64,000 nt of DNA from Entomomonas sp945283395 (GCA_946480835.1 CAMLLC010000013.1:1-64000), one strand, 5' to 3'; positions 37,793-46,757 are shown, counted from the stretch's first letter. The notes: generated from the sequence alone by a model not told the origin. Program-made: numbers and translations.

Positions 37793-37860
37793 CTCAGATC
37801 TGATGTGACATAGCCCCGTTTTGAAGAGTTATCTGCCAGTTTAGATCTGAGCTAGTACAT
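37784..37860. repeat. 18-bp perfect inverted repeat
   Basis: Arms ATGTACTAGCTCAGATCT (37784-37801) and AGATCTGAGCTAGTACAT (37843-37860) are exact reverse complements around a 41-base loop (gatgtgacatagccccg...ctgccagttt). The left arm includes the stop codon of the small gene. There is no T-run after it, so it is not a typical terminator. It could be a remnant of mobile-element ends brought together, a small non-autonomous element, or a protein-binding cruciform. I do not recognise the ends of a known insertion sequence. Confidence 0.8.
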
Positions 37861-37905
37861 GAATAAAAGTCTACTAGCTTGGTTACAACGGGGTAAAAAT
37901 TAGGG

Positions 37906-37938
37906 TAATCCAAATACCTTAATACTGTATTTGGATTA
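37906..37938. terminator. 12-bp perfect hairpin, possible terminator
   Basis: TAATCCAAATAC (37906-37917) pairs perfectly with GTATTTGGATTA (37927-37938) around a 9-base loop. No clear T-run follows on the plus strand; on the minus strand it is followed by ccctaattttta, which could support termination of the regulator gene at 37995-38222. Confidence 0.45.
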
Positions 37939-37994
37939 GTTAACATGATTGATTGTTGCAAGTATTGTAAAGTTTATTAAGGGACATGCCATAA

Positions 37995-38222
37995 TTATTG
38001 TTTTTTTATTAAAATGACTTTTAAGCCAAGCTTAATAGCTATTTCATGTGATGAACCACGCTCACCTTTTAATTGTCCATTCAAGACTTGATAAACTTTG
38101 TTAACTGAATACCCATTAGCTTTAGACCAGTCCGATATAGGTATTCCTGCTTGTTTGAAAAAGTTTTTAACTTGGATAGCGGTATAAGCTTTTTTCTTTG
38201 GTGAAGGGTAAGGTGTATTCAT
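37995..38222 (-). CDS. Small phage-type DNA-binding regulator, BcepMu gp16-like
   Basis: A 75-residue helix-turn-helix protein. The pattern of a basic start, AYTAIQVKNFFKQAGIPISDWSKANGYSVNKVYQVLNGQLKGERGSSHEIAIKLGLK resembles the BcepMu gp16 family of regulators from Mu-like transposable phages; the recognition helix would be in YSVNKVYQVLNG. AGGAG sits at good distance before the ATG. It is divergent from an XRE-type repressor across a 348-base spacer holding a perfect palindrome, the layout of a phage immunity switch. No other phage genes are present. Family call is from memory of the pattern. Confidence 0.7.
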   Translation of the reverse strand: MNTPYPSPKKKAYTAIQVKNFFKQAGIPISDWSKANGYSVNKVYQVLNGQLKGERGSSHEIAIKLGLKVILIKKQ

Positions 38223-38268
38223 ACAATCACTCCTATGATATTAAATAAATACAAATTAATTATGATTT

Positions 38269-38292
38269 ATTAATCACAATTATGTGATTAAT
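38269..38292. promoter_or_regulatory. Perfect palindrome, likely operator
   Basis: ATTAATCACA (38269-38278), spacer ATTA, TGTGATTAAT (38283-38292) forms an exact 10-bp dyad about 47 bases upstream of the minus-strand regulator start. Position and symmetry suit a dimeric repressor site overlapping its promoter. Confidence 0.65.
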
Positions 38293-38459
38293 AGATTGCT
38301 TTGTCAAATTAAAAGTAACGTTAAGGTTTCTTTGTTAAGGTTTGATGTTTATTAAAACTTATTATTTCACAATGTGTTACAGGAACCGATGCTGTTTAAC
38401 AAAGGTTAAAGATTAAAAACTAATAAGATTTAATTTAGTCATAATTAATATGCTATTAG

Positions 38460-38487
38460 TTGACCTTTTAATAAGGGTTGTTAGAAT
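38460..38487 (+). promoter_or_regulatory. Candidate promoter of the XRE regulator
   Basis: TTGACC (38460-38465), a 16-base spacer and TAGAAT (38482-38487) lie about 85 bases before the start of the XRE gene. Confidence 0.5.
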
Positions 38488-38570
38488 ACAGATGAAATAC
38501 GATTTAATTATGATTATGATATGTCATCAGCAAGTTTAATTATTGGCTTCAATTTACAAGGAATTATGCC

Positions 38571-38960
38571 ATGGCTCAAACGACGTTACCTACTAGACTA
38601 AAGGAAGAACGCAAAAAACTAGCTTTAACTCAACAAGAAATCGCAGAAAAAGTGTCCGTAACTAGAGAGACATGGAGTAGATACGAATCAGGTAAAATTC
38701 ATCCCGGCTCCGAAGTTATAGTACAGTTAGTTAAACTAGGCGTTGATACCAATTATATAATTACTGGCAGAAGAACTCTCTCACACCATAATAAAGGGCA
38801 TGATAAATTAGCTATTGCAGAAAGTACTGCTAAATATGATGCAACCCTAGAATTAACCAAACAAGAATTAAATTTAATACGTAATTACAGAAAAGCTAGT
38901 AAAGAAGGTAAGAAATCTTTAGAAGATACAGCTAAGATATTAGCTAAGCAACCAAAATAA
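38571..38960 (+). CDS. XRE-family transcriptional regulator, phage repressor-like
   Basis: A 129-residue protein with an N-terminal HTH_XRE domain (LPTRLKEERKKLALTQQEIAEKVSVTRETWSRYESGK, about residues 6-45). A short C-terminal helix pair follows (LTKQELNLIRNYRKASKEGKKSLEDTAKILA), an arrangement common in repressors of Mu-like and related prophages. AAGGAA precedes the ATG by seven bases. It lies divergent from the gp16-like gene and probably controls the intervening region. It has no peptidase domain, so control by RecA-induced cleavage is unlikely. glyQ follows after 260 bases. Confidence 0.85.
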   Translation: MAQTTLPTRLKEERKKLALTQQEIAEKVSVTRETWSRYESGKIHPGSEVIVQLVKLGVDTNYIITGRRTLSHHNKGHDKLAIAESTAKYDATLELTKQELNLIRNYRKASKEGKKSLEDTAKILAKQPK

Positions 38961-39220
38961 TATTTAGAACCGTTTTACTAGATTAATTTAATAAGGCTTT
39001 TTAAAAAAGCTGTGATTAAAGACTTTATATTTTTGCTAAAATTCGATCATAATTATATAAATTACACAAAATATTTTATTTAGTTAACAAATAGACTTCA
39101 TGGTTAGGCTTTCTCCCTGTTATACTGAATGACTTACAATTAAAAATTGAACTTAGTTTCTTTAGGATAGCTATACATTCAGCTAACTTAGCAAATGATT
39201 TTAAGTGATAGGTAATTCAA

Positions 39221-40156
39221 GTGGCGACTGTTCGTACTTTCCAAGATTTAATATTAGCTTTGCAACAGTATTGGGCTTTGCAAGGCTGTGCTGTGCTTCA
39301 ACCTTATGATATGGAAGTAGGGGCTGGCACATTTCATACGGCTACATTTTTAAGAGCAATAGGCCCTGAAAAATGGAATGCTGCTTATGTTCAGCCCTCA
39401 CGTAGACCGACCGATGGCCGATATGGTGAGAATCCTAATAGGCTACAACATTACTATCAGTTTCAAGTGGTATTAAAACCTAACCCAGATAACTTACAAG
39501 AACTTTATCTTGGCTCTTTGAAGCATATTGGCCTTGATCCATTAATCCATGATATTCGCTTTGTTGAAGATAATTGGGAATCTCCAACCCTAGGCGCTTG
39601 GGGATTAGGTTGGGAAATATGGCTAAATGGCATGGAGGTTACTCAGTTTACTTATTTTCAGCAAGTAGGGGGTATAGAGTGCTACCCTGTTACCGGTGAG
39701 ATAACCTATGGTCTTGAAAGGTTAGCTATGTATTTACAGGGAGTGGATTCTGTCTATGACTTAATATGGACGGATGGTCAATTTGGTAAGGTGACTTATG
39801 GAGATGTTTATCATCAAAATGAAGTTGAACAGTCTACTTATAATTTTGAATATGCCAATGTAGAAAAATTATTTGAATTATTTGATTATTATGAAAGTGA
39901 AGCTAACAGATTAATGGCACTAAAATTACCTTTACCTTCATATGAAATGGTACTCAAAGCTTCCCATACCTTCAACTTATTAGATGCCAGGCGGGCCATT
40001 TCTGTGACAGAGCGGCAACGCTATATCTTAAGAGTGAGAACATTAGCTAGAGCAGTAGCCCAAAGTTATTTTGAAGCTCGAGCTAGATTGGGTTTCCCTA
40101 TGGCAGATGATGCGTTACGTGACAAAGTTTTGGCAAAAATGCAGGAAGTTGAATAA
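39221..40156 (+). CDS. glyQ: Glycyl-tRNA synthetase alpha subunit
   Basis: Catalytic subunit of the alpha2beta2 glycyl-tRNA synthetase, which activates glycine and charges tRNA-Gly. The 311 residues open with a GTG start giving MATVRTFQDLILALQQYWALQGCAVLQPYDMEVGAGT. Class II motifs are present (RRPTDGRYGENPNRLQHYYQFQVV near 62). The stop overlaps the glyS start by one base (TAATG), so the subunits are translationally coupled. The order glyQ-glyS-gmhB-plsC equals PA0009-PA0008-PA0006-PA0005 of P. aeruginosa. Confidence 0.98.
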   Translation: MATVRTFQDLILALQQYWALQGCAVLQPYDMEVGAGTFHTATFLRAIGPEKWNAAYVQPSRRPTDGRYGENPNRLQHYYQFQVVLKPNPDNLQELYLGSLKHIGLDPLIHDIRFVEDNWESPTLGAWGLGWEIWLNGMEVTQFTYFQQVGGIECYPVTGEITYGLERLAMYLQGVDSVYDLIWTDGQFGKVTYGDVYHQNEVEQSTYNFEYANVEKLFELFDYYESEANRLMALKLPLPSYEMVLKASHTFNLLDARRAISVTERQRYILRVRTLARAVAQSYFEARARLGFPMADDALRDKVLAKMQEVE

Positions 40157-42213
40157 TGAGTACCAAAGATTTTTTAGTTGAGTTAGGAACTGAAGAGCTA
40201 CCTCCAAAAGCATTGAAAACACTTGCTGAAGCTTTTCTAAAAGGCATAGAACAAGGATTAAAAGAGGCAGGTTTAGCTTATAAAAATAGTCAATATTTTG
40301 CTACGCCAAGAAGGCTAGCCGTAATAATAGAAGCACTTGATGAGCAACAAGCAGATCGAAGTCAATCGATAGATGGTCCGCCTAAGCAAGTAGCCTTTGC
40401 AGCGGATGGAACTCCCACACAAGCAGCTTTAGGCTTTGCTCGAAAATGTGGCGTAGAGTTGGCAGCGATAGATCAAACAGGGACTAAGCTGCGCTTTGTG
40501 CAAATAGTTAAAGGGCAAGCAACTAAAGTTTTACTACCCAATATTGTAAAAATGGCTTTAGATAATCTGCCTATTCCAAAAAGAATGCGCTGGGGGGCTA
40601 GAACGGAGGAGTTTGTTCGTCCTACTCAATGGTTAGTCATGTTATTAGATGACCAAGTGATTGATTGTGAGATTTTGGCACAAAAAGCAGGACATGAGTC
40701 TAGAGGCCATAGATTTCATAATCCTGAAGCAGTTTATATTAGTTCACCAACTAGTTATGTGGAGGATTTGCGGGCTGCGCATGTATTGGTTGATTTTGCC
40801 CAACGTAAGGAGTTAATAGCTACAAGAGTGACTCAATTAGCTGCTGAAAATAAAGGCCATGCGCTCATCCCTGATGATTTATTAGAAGAAGTCACCGCGT
40901 TAGTAGAATGGCCTGTTCCGTTAGTGTGTAGTTTTGAGGATAGATTCTTAGTAGTGCCACAAGAAGCGCTAATTTCTACTATGCAGGATAATCAAAAATA
41001 TTTTTGCTTGTTAGATGAAGCAGGTAAATTATTGCCACTATTTATAACCGTTGCGAATGTAGTTAGCGCTGATCCTGCGCAAGTTATTGCTGGTAATGAA
41101 AAAGTGGTACGTCCACGGCTAGCAGATGCCGAATTCTTCTTTAGACAAGATAGTAAGCAGCCATTAGCAGAGTTTAATGAGCGTTTAAAGAATGTTATTT
41201 TTCAAGCTAAATTAGGTACTGTTTATGATAAGTCCATAAGAGTAAGTCATTTAGCTGGACAAATTGCCGAACAAATTGGGGCTAATATAGAGGAGTCAAA
41301 AAGGGCTGGGCTATTAGCTAAAGCTGATTTAGCCACTGAAATGGTTGGGGAATTTCCTGAAATGCAGGGGATTGCAGGTTATTATTATGCATTAGCTGGT
41401 GGCGAAGCTAAAGATGTGGCATTAGCCCTAAATGAACAATATATGCCACGTAATGTGGCGGACGGATTACCTGCTACTTTGGTGGGAAGCGCCTTGGCTA
41501 TCGCTGATAAGCTAGATACCTTAGTAGGCATTTTTGGAATAGGCATGTTGCCATCCGGCAGTAAAGATCCTTATGCTTTACGTCGAGCAGCACTAGGTAT
41601 TTTGCGTATTTTATTAGAGAAACAACTAGAGCTTAATCTTGCTGATATGGTGGCTAATTCAATAGCTCTTTATGGCCAAAATTTAGACAATTCTCAGGTC
41701 GCTGGACAAGTGCTTGATTTTATATTTGATAGATTAAGGGCTCGCTATGAAGATGAAGGAATCAACTTAACAACTTACAATGCTGTCCGCGCTTTAAAAC
41801 CTTCTTCACCTTTGGATTTTGAGCAAAGAGTACAAGCTGTTGAATATTTCCGTAAAATGCCAGAAGCGCAGGCGTTATCTTTTGCTAATAAAAGAGTTTA
41901 TAATATTTTAGAGAAAGTCGATCAAACAAAAATACCTGCTACAGTAAATCCTGCATTGTTATTAGACAAACAGGAAAATGCTTTATTTACTCAGCTTAAA
42001 AAACTTGCAGACATTGTTCCTAAATTAAGTGCAGCAAGAAAGTATACTGAGGCTTTAGAAAATTTGGCTTCATTGCAAATCTTTTTAGAAGATTTCTTTG
42101 AACATGTTTTTGTTAATGTGGATGATAGCATGGTGAGGGCTAATAGATATGCTTTATTAGCTCGTATTCGCCAATTGTTTATGGGTATTGCTGATATTTC
42201 TTTATTAGATTGA
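40156..42213 (+). CDS. glyS: Glycyl-tRNA synthetase beta subunit
   Basis: Beta subunit of the heterotetrameric glycyl-tRNA synthetase, responsible for tRNA recognition. The 685 residues match the family. Typical features are the start FLVELGTEELPPKAL, VISPTQWL-like segment FVRPTQWLVMLLDD near 155, ALISTMQDNQKYF near 273, and a C-terminal anticodon-binding DALR-like region. Its start overlaps glyQ and its stop TGA overlaps the gmhB start (TGATG), so three genes are coupled. Confidence 0.98.
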   Translation: MSTKDFLVELGTEELPPKALKTLAEAFLKGIEQGLKEAGLAYKNSQYFATPRRLAVIIEALDEQQADRSQSIDGPPKQVAFAADGTPTQAALGFARKCGVELAAIDQTGTKLRFVQIVKGQATKVLLPNIVKMALDNLPIPKRMRWGARTEEFVRPTQWLVMLLDDQVIDCEILAQKAGHESRGHRFHNPEAVYISSPTSYVEDLRAAHVLVDFAQRKELIATRVTQLAAENKGHALIPDDLLEEVTALVEWPVPLVCSFEDRFLVVPQEALISTMQDNQKYFCLLDEAGKLLPLFITVANVVSADPAQVIAGNEKVVRPRLADAEFFFRQDSKQPLAEFNERLKNVIFQAKLGTVYDKSIRVSHLAGQIAEQIGANIEESKRAGLLAKADLATEMVGEFPEMQGIAGYYYALAGGEAKDVALALNEQYMPRNVADGLPATLVGSALAIADKLDTLVGIFGIGMLPSGSKDPYALRRAALGILRILLEKQLELNLADMVANSIALYGQNLDNSQVAGQVLDFIFDRLRARYEDEGINLTTYNAVRALKPSSPLDFEQRVQAVEYFRKMPEAQALSFANKRVYNILEKVDQTKIPATVNPALLLDKQENALFTQLKKLADIVPKLSAARKYTEALENLASLQIFLEDFFEHVFVNVDDSMVRANRYALLARIRQLFMGIADISLLD

Positions 42214-42746
42214 TGAAAGTTATTATCTTAGATAGAGACGGAGTCATAAACCAAGATTCTGATGAATATATCAAAAGTGAAGCGGAATGGATTCCCATCG
42301 ATGGCGCAATTGAAGCCATAGCTAAACTGAGTAAAGCAGGTTGGCATATTGCAGTAGCTACCAATCAATCGGGAATAGCGCGAGGCTATTATGACATAGT
42401 CACGTTAAATGCTATGCATGCTAAATTAAGAACATTAGTTGAAACTGAAGGCGGGCAGGTAGGTCTAATAGCTTATTGCCCGCATGCTCCGACTGATGGA
42501 TGTAATTGCCGCAAGCCAAAAATAGGGTTATTACAACAAATAGCAGATTTTTATCACGTTGATTTAATAGATATTTGCTTTGTAGGGGACTCTGTTAGTG
42601 ACTTGCGAGCAGCTGCAACAGCTGGTTGCCAGCCAATATTGGTAAAAACAGGAAAGGGCCTTAGTACTTTACAAAAAGGTATTAGTGATAATGTGTGGGT
42701 ATTTGATGATTTATCAGCCGTAGCTGAATATTTATTGGCAAAATAG
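42213..42746 (+). CDS. gmhB: D-glycero-D-manno-heptose-1,7-bisphosphate 7-phosphatase
   Basis: HAD phosphatase that removes the 7-phosphate from D-glycero-beta-D-manno-heptose 1,7-bisphosphate in the ADP-heptose pathway for LPS inner core. The start is the ATG in TGATG (177 residues); the TTG one codon earlier lies inside the glyS stop region. Motif I is ILDRDGVIN (nucleophile Asp near 7 and acid Asp near 9), motif II ATNQSGIARG, the zinc loop CPHAPTDGCNCRKP, and motif IV FVGDSVSDLRAA. Supplies heptose to the LPS core that the WapO-like enzyme may decorate. Confidence 0.96.
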   Translation: MKVIILDRDGVINQDSDEYIKSEAEWIPIDGAIEAIAKLSKAGWHIAVATNQSGIARGYYDIVTLNAMHAKLRTLVETEGGQVGLIAYCPHAPTDGCNCRKPKIGLLQQIADFYHVDLIDICFVGDSVSDLRAAATAGCQPILVKTGKGLSTLQKGISDNVWVFDDLSAVAEYLLAK

Positions 42747-42786
42747 CTTTTTCAAAAGTAATAAATTGCAAATAGGTCATAGTTAG

Positions 42787-43572
42787 ATGTTAAGAAAAAT
42801 ATCCTTTATACAGATGATGCGAATTATTATATTTTATTTTTTGCTCTCCATAAGTGTTTTAGTATGGGGTATTGTAATTTTTATAGTACTACTCTTTATT
42901 CCATACCGTTGGCTCATGAAAGGTTTTATTCAGCCTTGGTGTCGGTTTGTTGTGCGGTTATGTCGTATAGTAGGAATTCGTTATAAAATTACAGGTCTTG
43001 AAAATATTCCTAATACCCCCTGTGTTTTTGTTGCTAAGCACCAAAGTACTTGGGAAACCATATTTTTCACTAGCCTTATTTATCCACTAAGTAATGTATT
43101 AAAAAAAGAGTTATTGTATATACCTTTGTTTGGTTGGGGATTAGCTGTCAGTAGACAAGTAGCTATCAATAGAAGTACTCCTAAAGAAGCGTTTAAGCAA
43201 CTTATTGAAAAAGGTAAGGCACTCATTGAAGCGGGTCATTTTATTTTAATTTTTCCAGAAGGCACCCGAACTTTACCAGGCCATGGAGGACGTTTTTCTA
43301 AAGGCGGTGCAACGTTAGCAGCTATGGCAGGTGTACCTGTTGTACCTGTTGCACATAATGCAGGTGAGTTTTGGCCGAAGAAAAGCTGGGCAAAATATCC
43401 TGGAGTAATAGAGTTTGTCATAGGCCAACCTATCATGCCAATAGGTAGCAAGCCTGAGCAAGTGCAAATAGTGAATAAACAAGCTGAAAATTGGGTTAAT
43501 CAAGTTATGCAAAAAATAACATCGCCTGTTTTTTTGACAACCAATGGAAATGCTAAAGAAGACAAAGTGTAG
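42787..43572 (+). CDS. plsC: 1-acyl-sn-glycerol-3-phosphate acyltransferase
   Basis: Membrane acyltransferase converting lysophosphatidic acid to phosphatidic acid. The 261 residues have an N-terminal hydrophobic segment (about 12-40). The catalytic block is KHQSTWET (His-X4-Glu variant, as in the NlaA/pseudomonad group), block III is FPEGTRTLPG near 158, and the late block is VPVVPVAHNAGEFW. It corresponds to PA0005, reported as a lysophosphatidic acid acyltransferase in P. aeruginosa, and keeps the gmhB-plsC order. Several PlsC paralogues exist in related genomes, so which acyl chains it prefers is unknown. Confidence 0.93.
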   Translation: MLRKISFIQMMRIIIFYFLLSISVLVWGIVIFIVLLFIPYRWLMKGFIQPWCRFVVRLCRIVGIRYKITGLENIPNTPCVFVAKHQSTWETIFFTSLIYPLSNVLKKELLYIPLFGWGLAVSRQVAINRSTPKEAFKQLIEKGKALIEAGHFILIFPEGTRTLPGHGGRFSKGGATLAAMAGVPVVPVAHNAGEFWPKKSWAKYPGVIEFVIGQPIMPIGSKPEQVQIVNKQAENWVNQVMQKITSPVFLTTNGNAKEDKV

Positions 43573-43638
43573 CGAGATTAATAAAAAATAAGCGGGTATA
43601 ATATCAACCAGATCTTTTACTTAAGATAGGATAGAGTT

Positions 43639-44253
43639 ATGAAGCGTGGTACTCTTTATGTTATCTCGGCACCTTCTGGAGCAGGGAAAACTAGTTTGGT
43701 TAAAGCGTTGCTTAAGCGGCAAACCAATATGCGGGTAGCAGTTTCCCATACAACAAGACAACCACGCCGTGAAGAACAAGAAGGTATTAATTATTTTTTT
43801 GTGTCTCGTGAAAAGTTCATAGAGATGCTCAATACTAATCAGTTCTTAGAACATGCAATTGTTTTTGAACAATATTATGGAACAGCTGCCTATTGGGTAG
43901 ATGATTGTTTAAAGAAAGGCTTAGACCTTATTTTAGAGATAGATTGGCAAGGGGCTCAGCAGGTGAGACGCTTAATGCCTGAAACTAAGAGTATATTTAT
44001 TTTGCCACCATCTTGTGAGGTTCTTAGAATGAGATTATTACAAAGAGGGCAAGATTCTCAGGCAGTTATTGAACATCGTATGTCTAAGGCTATTGACGAG
44101 ATCAGTCATTACTCAGAATTTGACTATTTAATAGTAAATGATGATTTTGATACGGCTTTAACAGAGCTTGAGGCTATTGTGGTAGCTAATTCCTTGACGT
44201 GCTTAAGACAGGCTGAGCAATTAGCACCTTTACTAAAAGATCTCTTGTGTTAA
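43639..44253 (+). CDS. gmk: Guanylate kinase
   Basis: Phosphorylates GMP to GDP with ATP. The 204 residues contain the P-loop SAPSGAGKTSL (about residues 9-19), the GMP-binding SHTTRQPRREEQEGINYFFV near 35, and DWQGAQQVR near 101. AGGATAGAG lies upstream of the ATG. It heads the gmk-rpoZ-spoT cluster conserved in gammaproteobacteria. Confidence 0.98.
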   Translation: MKRGTLYVISAPSGAGKTSLVKALLKRQTNMRVAVSHTTRQPRREEQEGINYFFVSREKFIEMLNTNQFLEHAIVFEQYYGTAAYWVDDCLKKGLDLILEIDWQGAQQVRRLMPETKSIFILPPSCEVLRMRLLQRGQDSQAVIEHRMSKAIDEISHYSEFDYLIVNDDFDTALTELEAIVVANSLTCLRQAEQLAPLLKDLLC

Positions 44254-44315
44254 AACTAATAACCTTTTAAACTGAAAATTTAAGATAGCTTTTATAAGTA
44301 AATTTGAGGAGTATT

Positions 44316-44585
44316 ATGGCGCGTATAACCGTTGAAGATTGTTTAGATAAAGTAGGGAATCGTTTTGAATTAGTGATGCTAGCTAGTAAGCGTGCTAGAC
44401 AGCTAGCGAGTGGCGGGCGTGAGCCATTGGTTGCATGGGATAATGATAAACCAACAGTAGTGGCGTTGCGGGAGATTGCTGATGGTTTAGTAAATAAAGA
44501 GTTTGTAGTGCAAGAGGCGGCAATTCATGAAGAACCTTTATTTACAGCTTTTGATGATGACCAAATGGATAGTTTAAGAGGCTAA
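44316..44585 (+). CDS. rpoZ: RNA polymerase omega subunit
   Basis: Omega wraps the beta-prime C-terminus, aids RNA polymerase assembly and forms part of ppGpp site 1. The start is MARITVEDCLDKVGNRFELVM, 89 residues, preceded by TGAGGAG (44305-44311); a TTG four codons earlier is inside that ribosome binding site. SKRARQLASGG is the conserved core. spoT, which controls ppGpp, follows 60 bases downstream. Confidence 0.97.
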   Translation: MARITVEDCLDKVGNRFELVMLASKRARQLASGGREPLVAWDNDKPTVVALREIADGLVNKEFVVQEAAIHEEPLFTAFDDDQMDSLRG

Positions 44586-44645
44586 TCTATTTGAGAATTA
44601 TTCCTCGCTTCTTAAGTAGTTATTTCAGCCGCGGGGAGGTTATTT

Positions 44646-46736
44646 GTGGCTACTATAGATGATCTTGCCAAAAATCTAAGTAGTTATTTATTACCCGAAC
44701 AGGTGAATGCTGTTCGGCGTGCCTATTATTACGCAGCGCAAGCCCATGATGGGCAACGCCGACGAAGTGGCGAACAATATGTTACTCACCCACTAGCGGT
44801 GGCTACTATTCTTGCTGAAATGCATATGGATCATCAAAGTTTGATGGCTGCTATGTTGCATGATGTCATTGAAGATACTGGGATTCCTAAAGAGGCTTTG
44901 ATTGAGCAGTTTGGAGAAGCGGTAGCGGATTTAGTAGATGGTGTTAGTAAATTAACTCAAATTAATTTTGATAGTAAAGAACAAGCACAAGCTGAAAATT
45001 TCCAAAAAATGGCCATGGCTATGGCCCGTGATATTAGAGTTATTATCGTTAAATTAGCCGACAGGCTGCATAATATGCGAACTCTGTCGGTGATGTCGCC
45101 ACCTAAACGGCGGCGTATTGCTAAAGAAACGTTAGAAATATACGCGCCTATTGCGAATAGATTAGGTATGCGAGATGTAAGAGTATCACTTGAAGATTTA
45201 AGCTTTAAAGCAATGTATCCTATGCGGGCCAATTTGATTGCTAAAGCAATACAAAAAGTTAGTGGGCATAGGCATGAGATTGTTGAAAAATTTCAACGTG
45301 CTATTGAAGCTTGCTTGACTAGAGAACACTTAGCGGGAGTTGTTTCGGGTCGAGAAAAACATCTTTATAGTATTTATGAAAAAATGCGCGAAAAGAACAA
45401 ATCTTTTAATGAGATTATGGATATTTATGCATTTCGCATTATTGTCGACTCAGTTGATATGTGTTATCGCGTTTTAGGAGCTGTTCATAACTTGTTTAAA
45501 CCTGTCCCAGGACGTTTTAAAGATTATATCGCTATTCCTAAGGCGAATGGCTATCAGTCCCTGCATACTTCATTATTTGGGATGAATGGTATTCCTATTG
45601 AGGTACAAATACGCACCAAAGAAATGGATGAAATGGCCAGTTATGGCATCGCTGCCCATTGGCTTTATAAGTCTGGTAGTGATGAAGTGAATCAAGATAG
45701 GGTAAAACGTTGGGTTAAAAATCTGTTAGAGCTACAACAAAGAGCAGGAAGTTCTCTTGAATTTATTGAAAATGTTAAAACTGACCTGTTTCCTGGTGAA
45801 GTTTATGTATTTACTCCTAAAGGCCGCATTATGGAATTGGCTAAAGGTGCAACGGCTGTTGATTTCGCTTATGCGGTTCATACAGACATAGGTAATTCAT
45901 GTATTGCTTGCCGTATTGATAGAAGATTAGCTCCTTTATCGCAAGTATTGGAGAGTGGTTCTACGGTAGAGATTGTTTGTTCTCCTAACGCTAGGCCAAA
46001 TCCAGCATGGCTCAATTTTGTTATTACTGGCCGTGCCAGAACGAGTATTAGACATGCGTTAAAACAACAAAAACAACAAGACTCTATAGCCTTGGGGGAA
46101 AGTCTATTAAATAAAGAATTAGCAGGTTTTAGCTCACATCTAGATAAAATATCAGCAGAGCAATTACAAGTATTACTTAAAGAATATAATTTAGCCAACC
46201 AAGCAGCTTTGTTTGAAGAGATAGGTTTAGGTAATAGAGTTGCTTATATTGTAGCGCAACGTTTAATAAGTGGATTACACAACTCCTCTATTCAGGCTCA
46301 ACCACTCGAGATACACGGTACAGAGGGGCTAATTATTACCTATGCAAAATGTTGTTATCCTATTCCTAGAGATCCTATTGTGGGACACTTAACAGGTAAG
46401 GGAATGGTAATACATACTGAGAATTGTCGAAGAATAGCCGAGTTAAGTGATAAGGATAAAAGTGTCCATCTCCGTTGGGCTAAGGAAGTTACTGGTGAGT
46501 TTGAAGTTGAATTACGAATTGAGATAGAACAACAACGTGGAATGATAGCCTTATTGGCAGAAAGTGTTAATATGGCAGATGCAAATATAGAGAAGATAGC
46601 CGTTGATGAGCAAGATGGCCGCACAGGTATAGTTGATATGGTTATCATTGTTCGAGACCGTATACATTTATCTCAAGTTATTAAAAGATTACGATTAATA
46701 AATGGTATTATTAAAATAGCTAGAGCAAAGCATTAA
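44646..46736 (+). CDS. spoT: Bifunctional (p)ppGpp synthetase/hydrolase SpoT
   Basis: Sets the cellular (p)ppGpp level. The 696 residues start with GTG after GGGGAGG. The N-terminal HD hydrolase contains AAQAHDGQRRRSGEQYVTHPL near 30 and MLHDVIEDT near 70, with intact catalytic HD pair. The synthetase domain contains DYIAIPKANGYQSLHTSLFG near 297. TGS (VYVFTPKGRIMELAKGATAVDFAYAVH near 385), a zinc-finger-like CCYPIPRDPIVGHLT near 568 and a C-terminal ACT domain follow. The gmk-rpoZ-spoT-ridA order is conserved. Confidence 0.98.
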   Translation: MATIDDLAKNLSSYLLPEQVNAVRRAYYYAAQAHDGQRRRSGEQYVTHPLAVATILAEMHMDHQSLMAAMLHDVIEDTGIPKEALIEQFGEAVADLVDGVSKLTQINFDSKEQAQAENFQKMAMAMARDIRVIIVKLADRLHNMRTLSVMSPPKRRRIAKETLEIYAPIANRLGMRDVRVSLEDLSFKAMYPMRANLIAKAIQKVSGHRHEIVEKFQRAIEACLTREHLAGVVSGREKHLYSIYEKMREKNKSFNEIMDIYAFRIIVDSVDMCYRVLGAVHNLFKPVPGRFKDYIAIPKANGYQSLHTSLFGMNGIPIEVQIRTKEMDEMASYGIAAHWLYKSGSDEVNQDRVKRWVKNLLELQQRAGSSLEFIENVKTDLFPGEVYVFTPKGRIMELAKGATAVDFAYAVHTDIGNSCIACRIDRRLAPLSQVLESGSTVEIVCSPNARPNPAWLNFVITGRARTSIRHALKQQKQQDSIALGESLLNKELAGFSSHLDKISAEQLQVLLKEYNLANQAALFEEIGLGNRVAYIVAQRLISGLHNSSIQAQPLEIHGTEGLIITYAKCCYPIPRDPIVGHLTGKGMVIHTENCRRIAELSDKDKSVHLRWAKEVTGEFEVELRIEIEQQRGMIALLAESVNMADANIEKIAVDEQDGRTGIVDMVIIVRDRIHLSQVIKRLRLINGIIKIARAKH

Positions 46737-46757
46737 GTGTAATAGAGGAATGAATAT

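Larger units (their letters stand above)
38223..38570. promoter_or_regulatory. Divergent control region of the two phage-type regulators
   Basis: This 348-base AT-rich region separates the minus-strand gp16-like gene from the plus-strand XRE gene. It contains the perfect 10-bp palindrome at 38269-38292, a TTGACC-16-TAGAAT promoter toward the XRE gene, and repeated A/T-rich near-palindromes (tcataattaatat at 38439-38451, taattatgattatgat at 38505-38520) that may be weaker operators. The layout is typical for mutually repressing regulators. Confidence 0.55.

Noticed and set aside
37861..37905. A short peptide-like stretch (MNKSLLAWLQRGKN) after the 18-bp repeat, considered as the lost comM C-terminus
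   Set aside because: It is only 14 codons and does not match the ComM C-terminal pattern I know.
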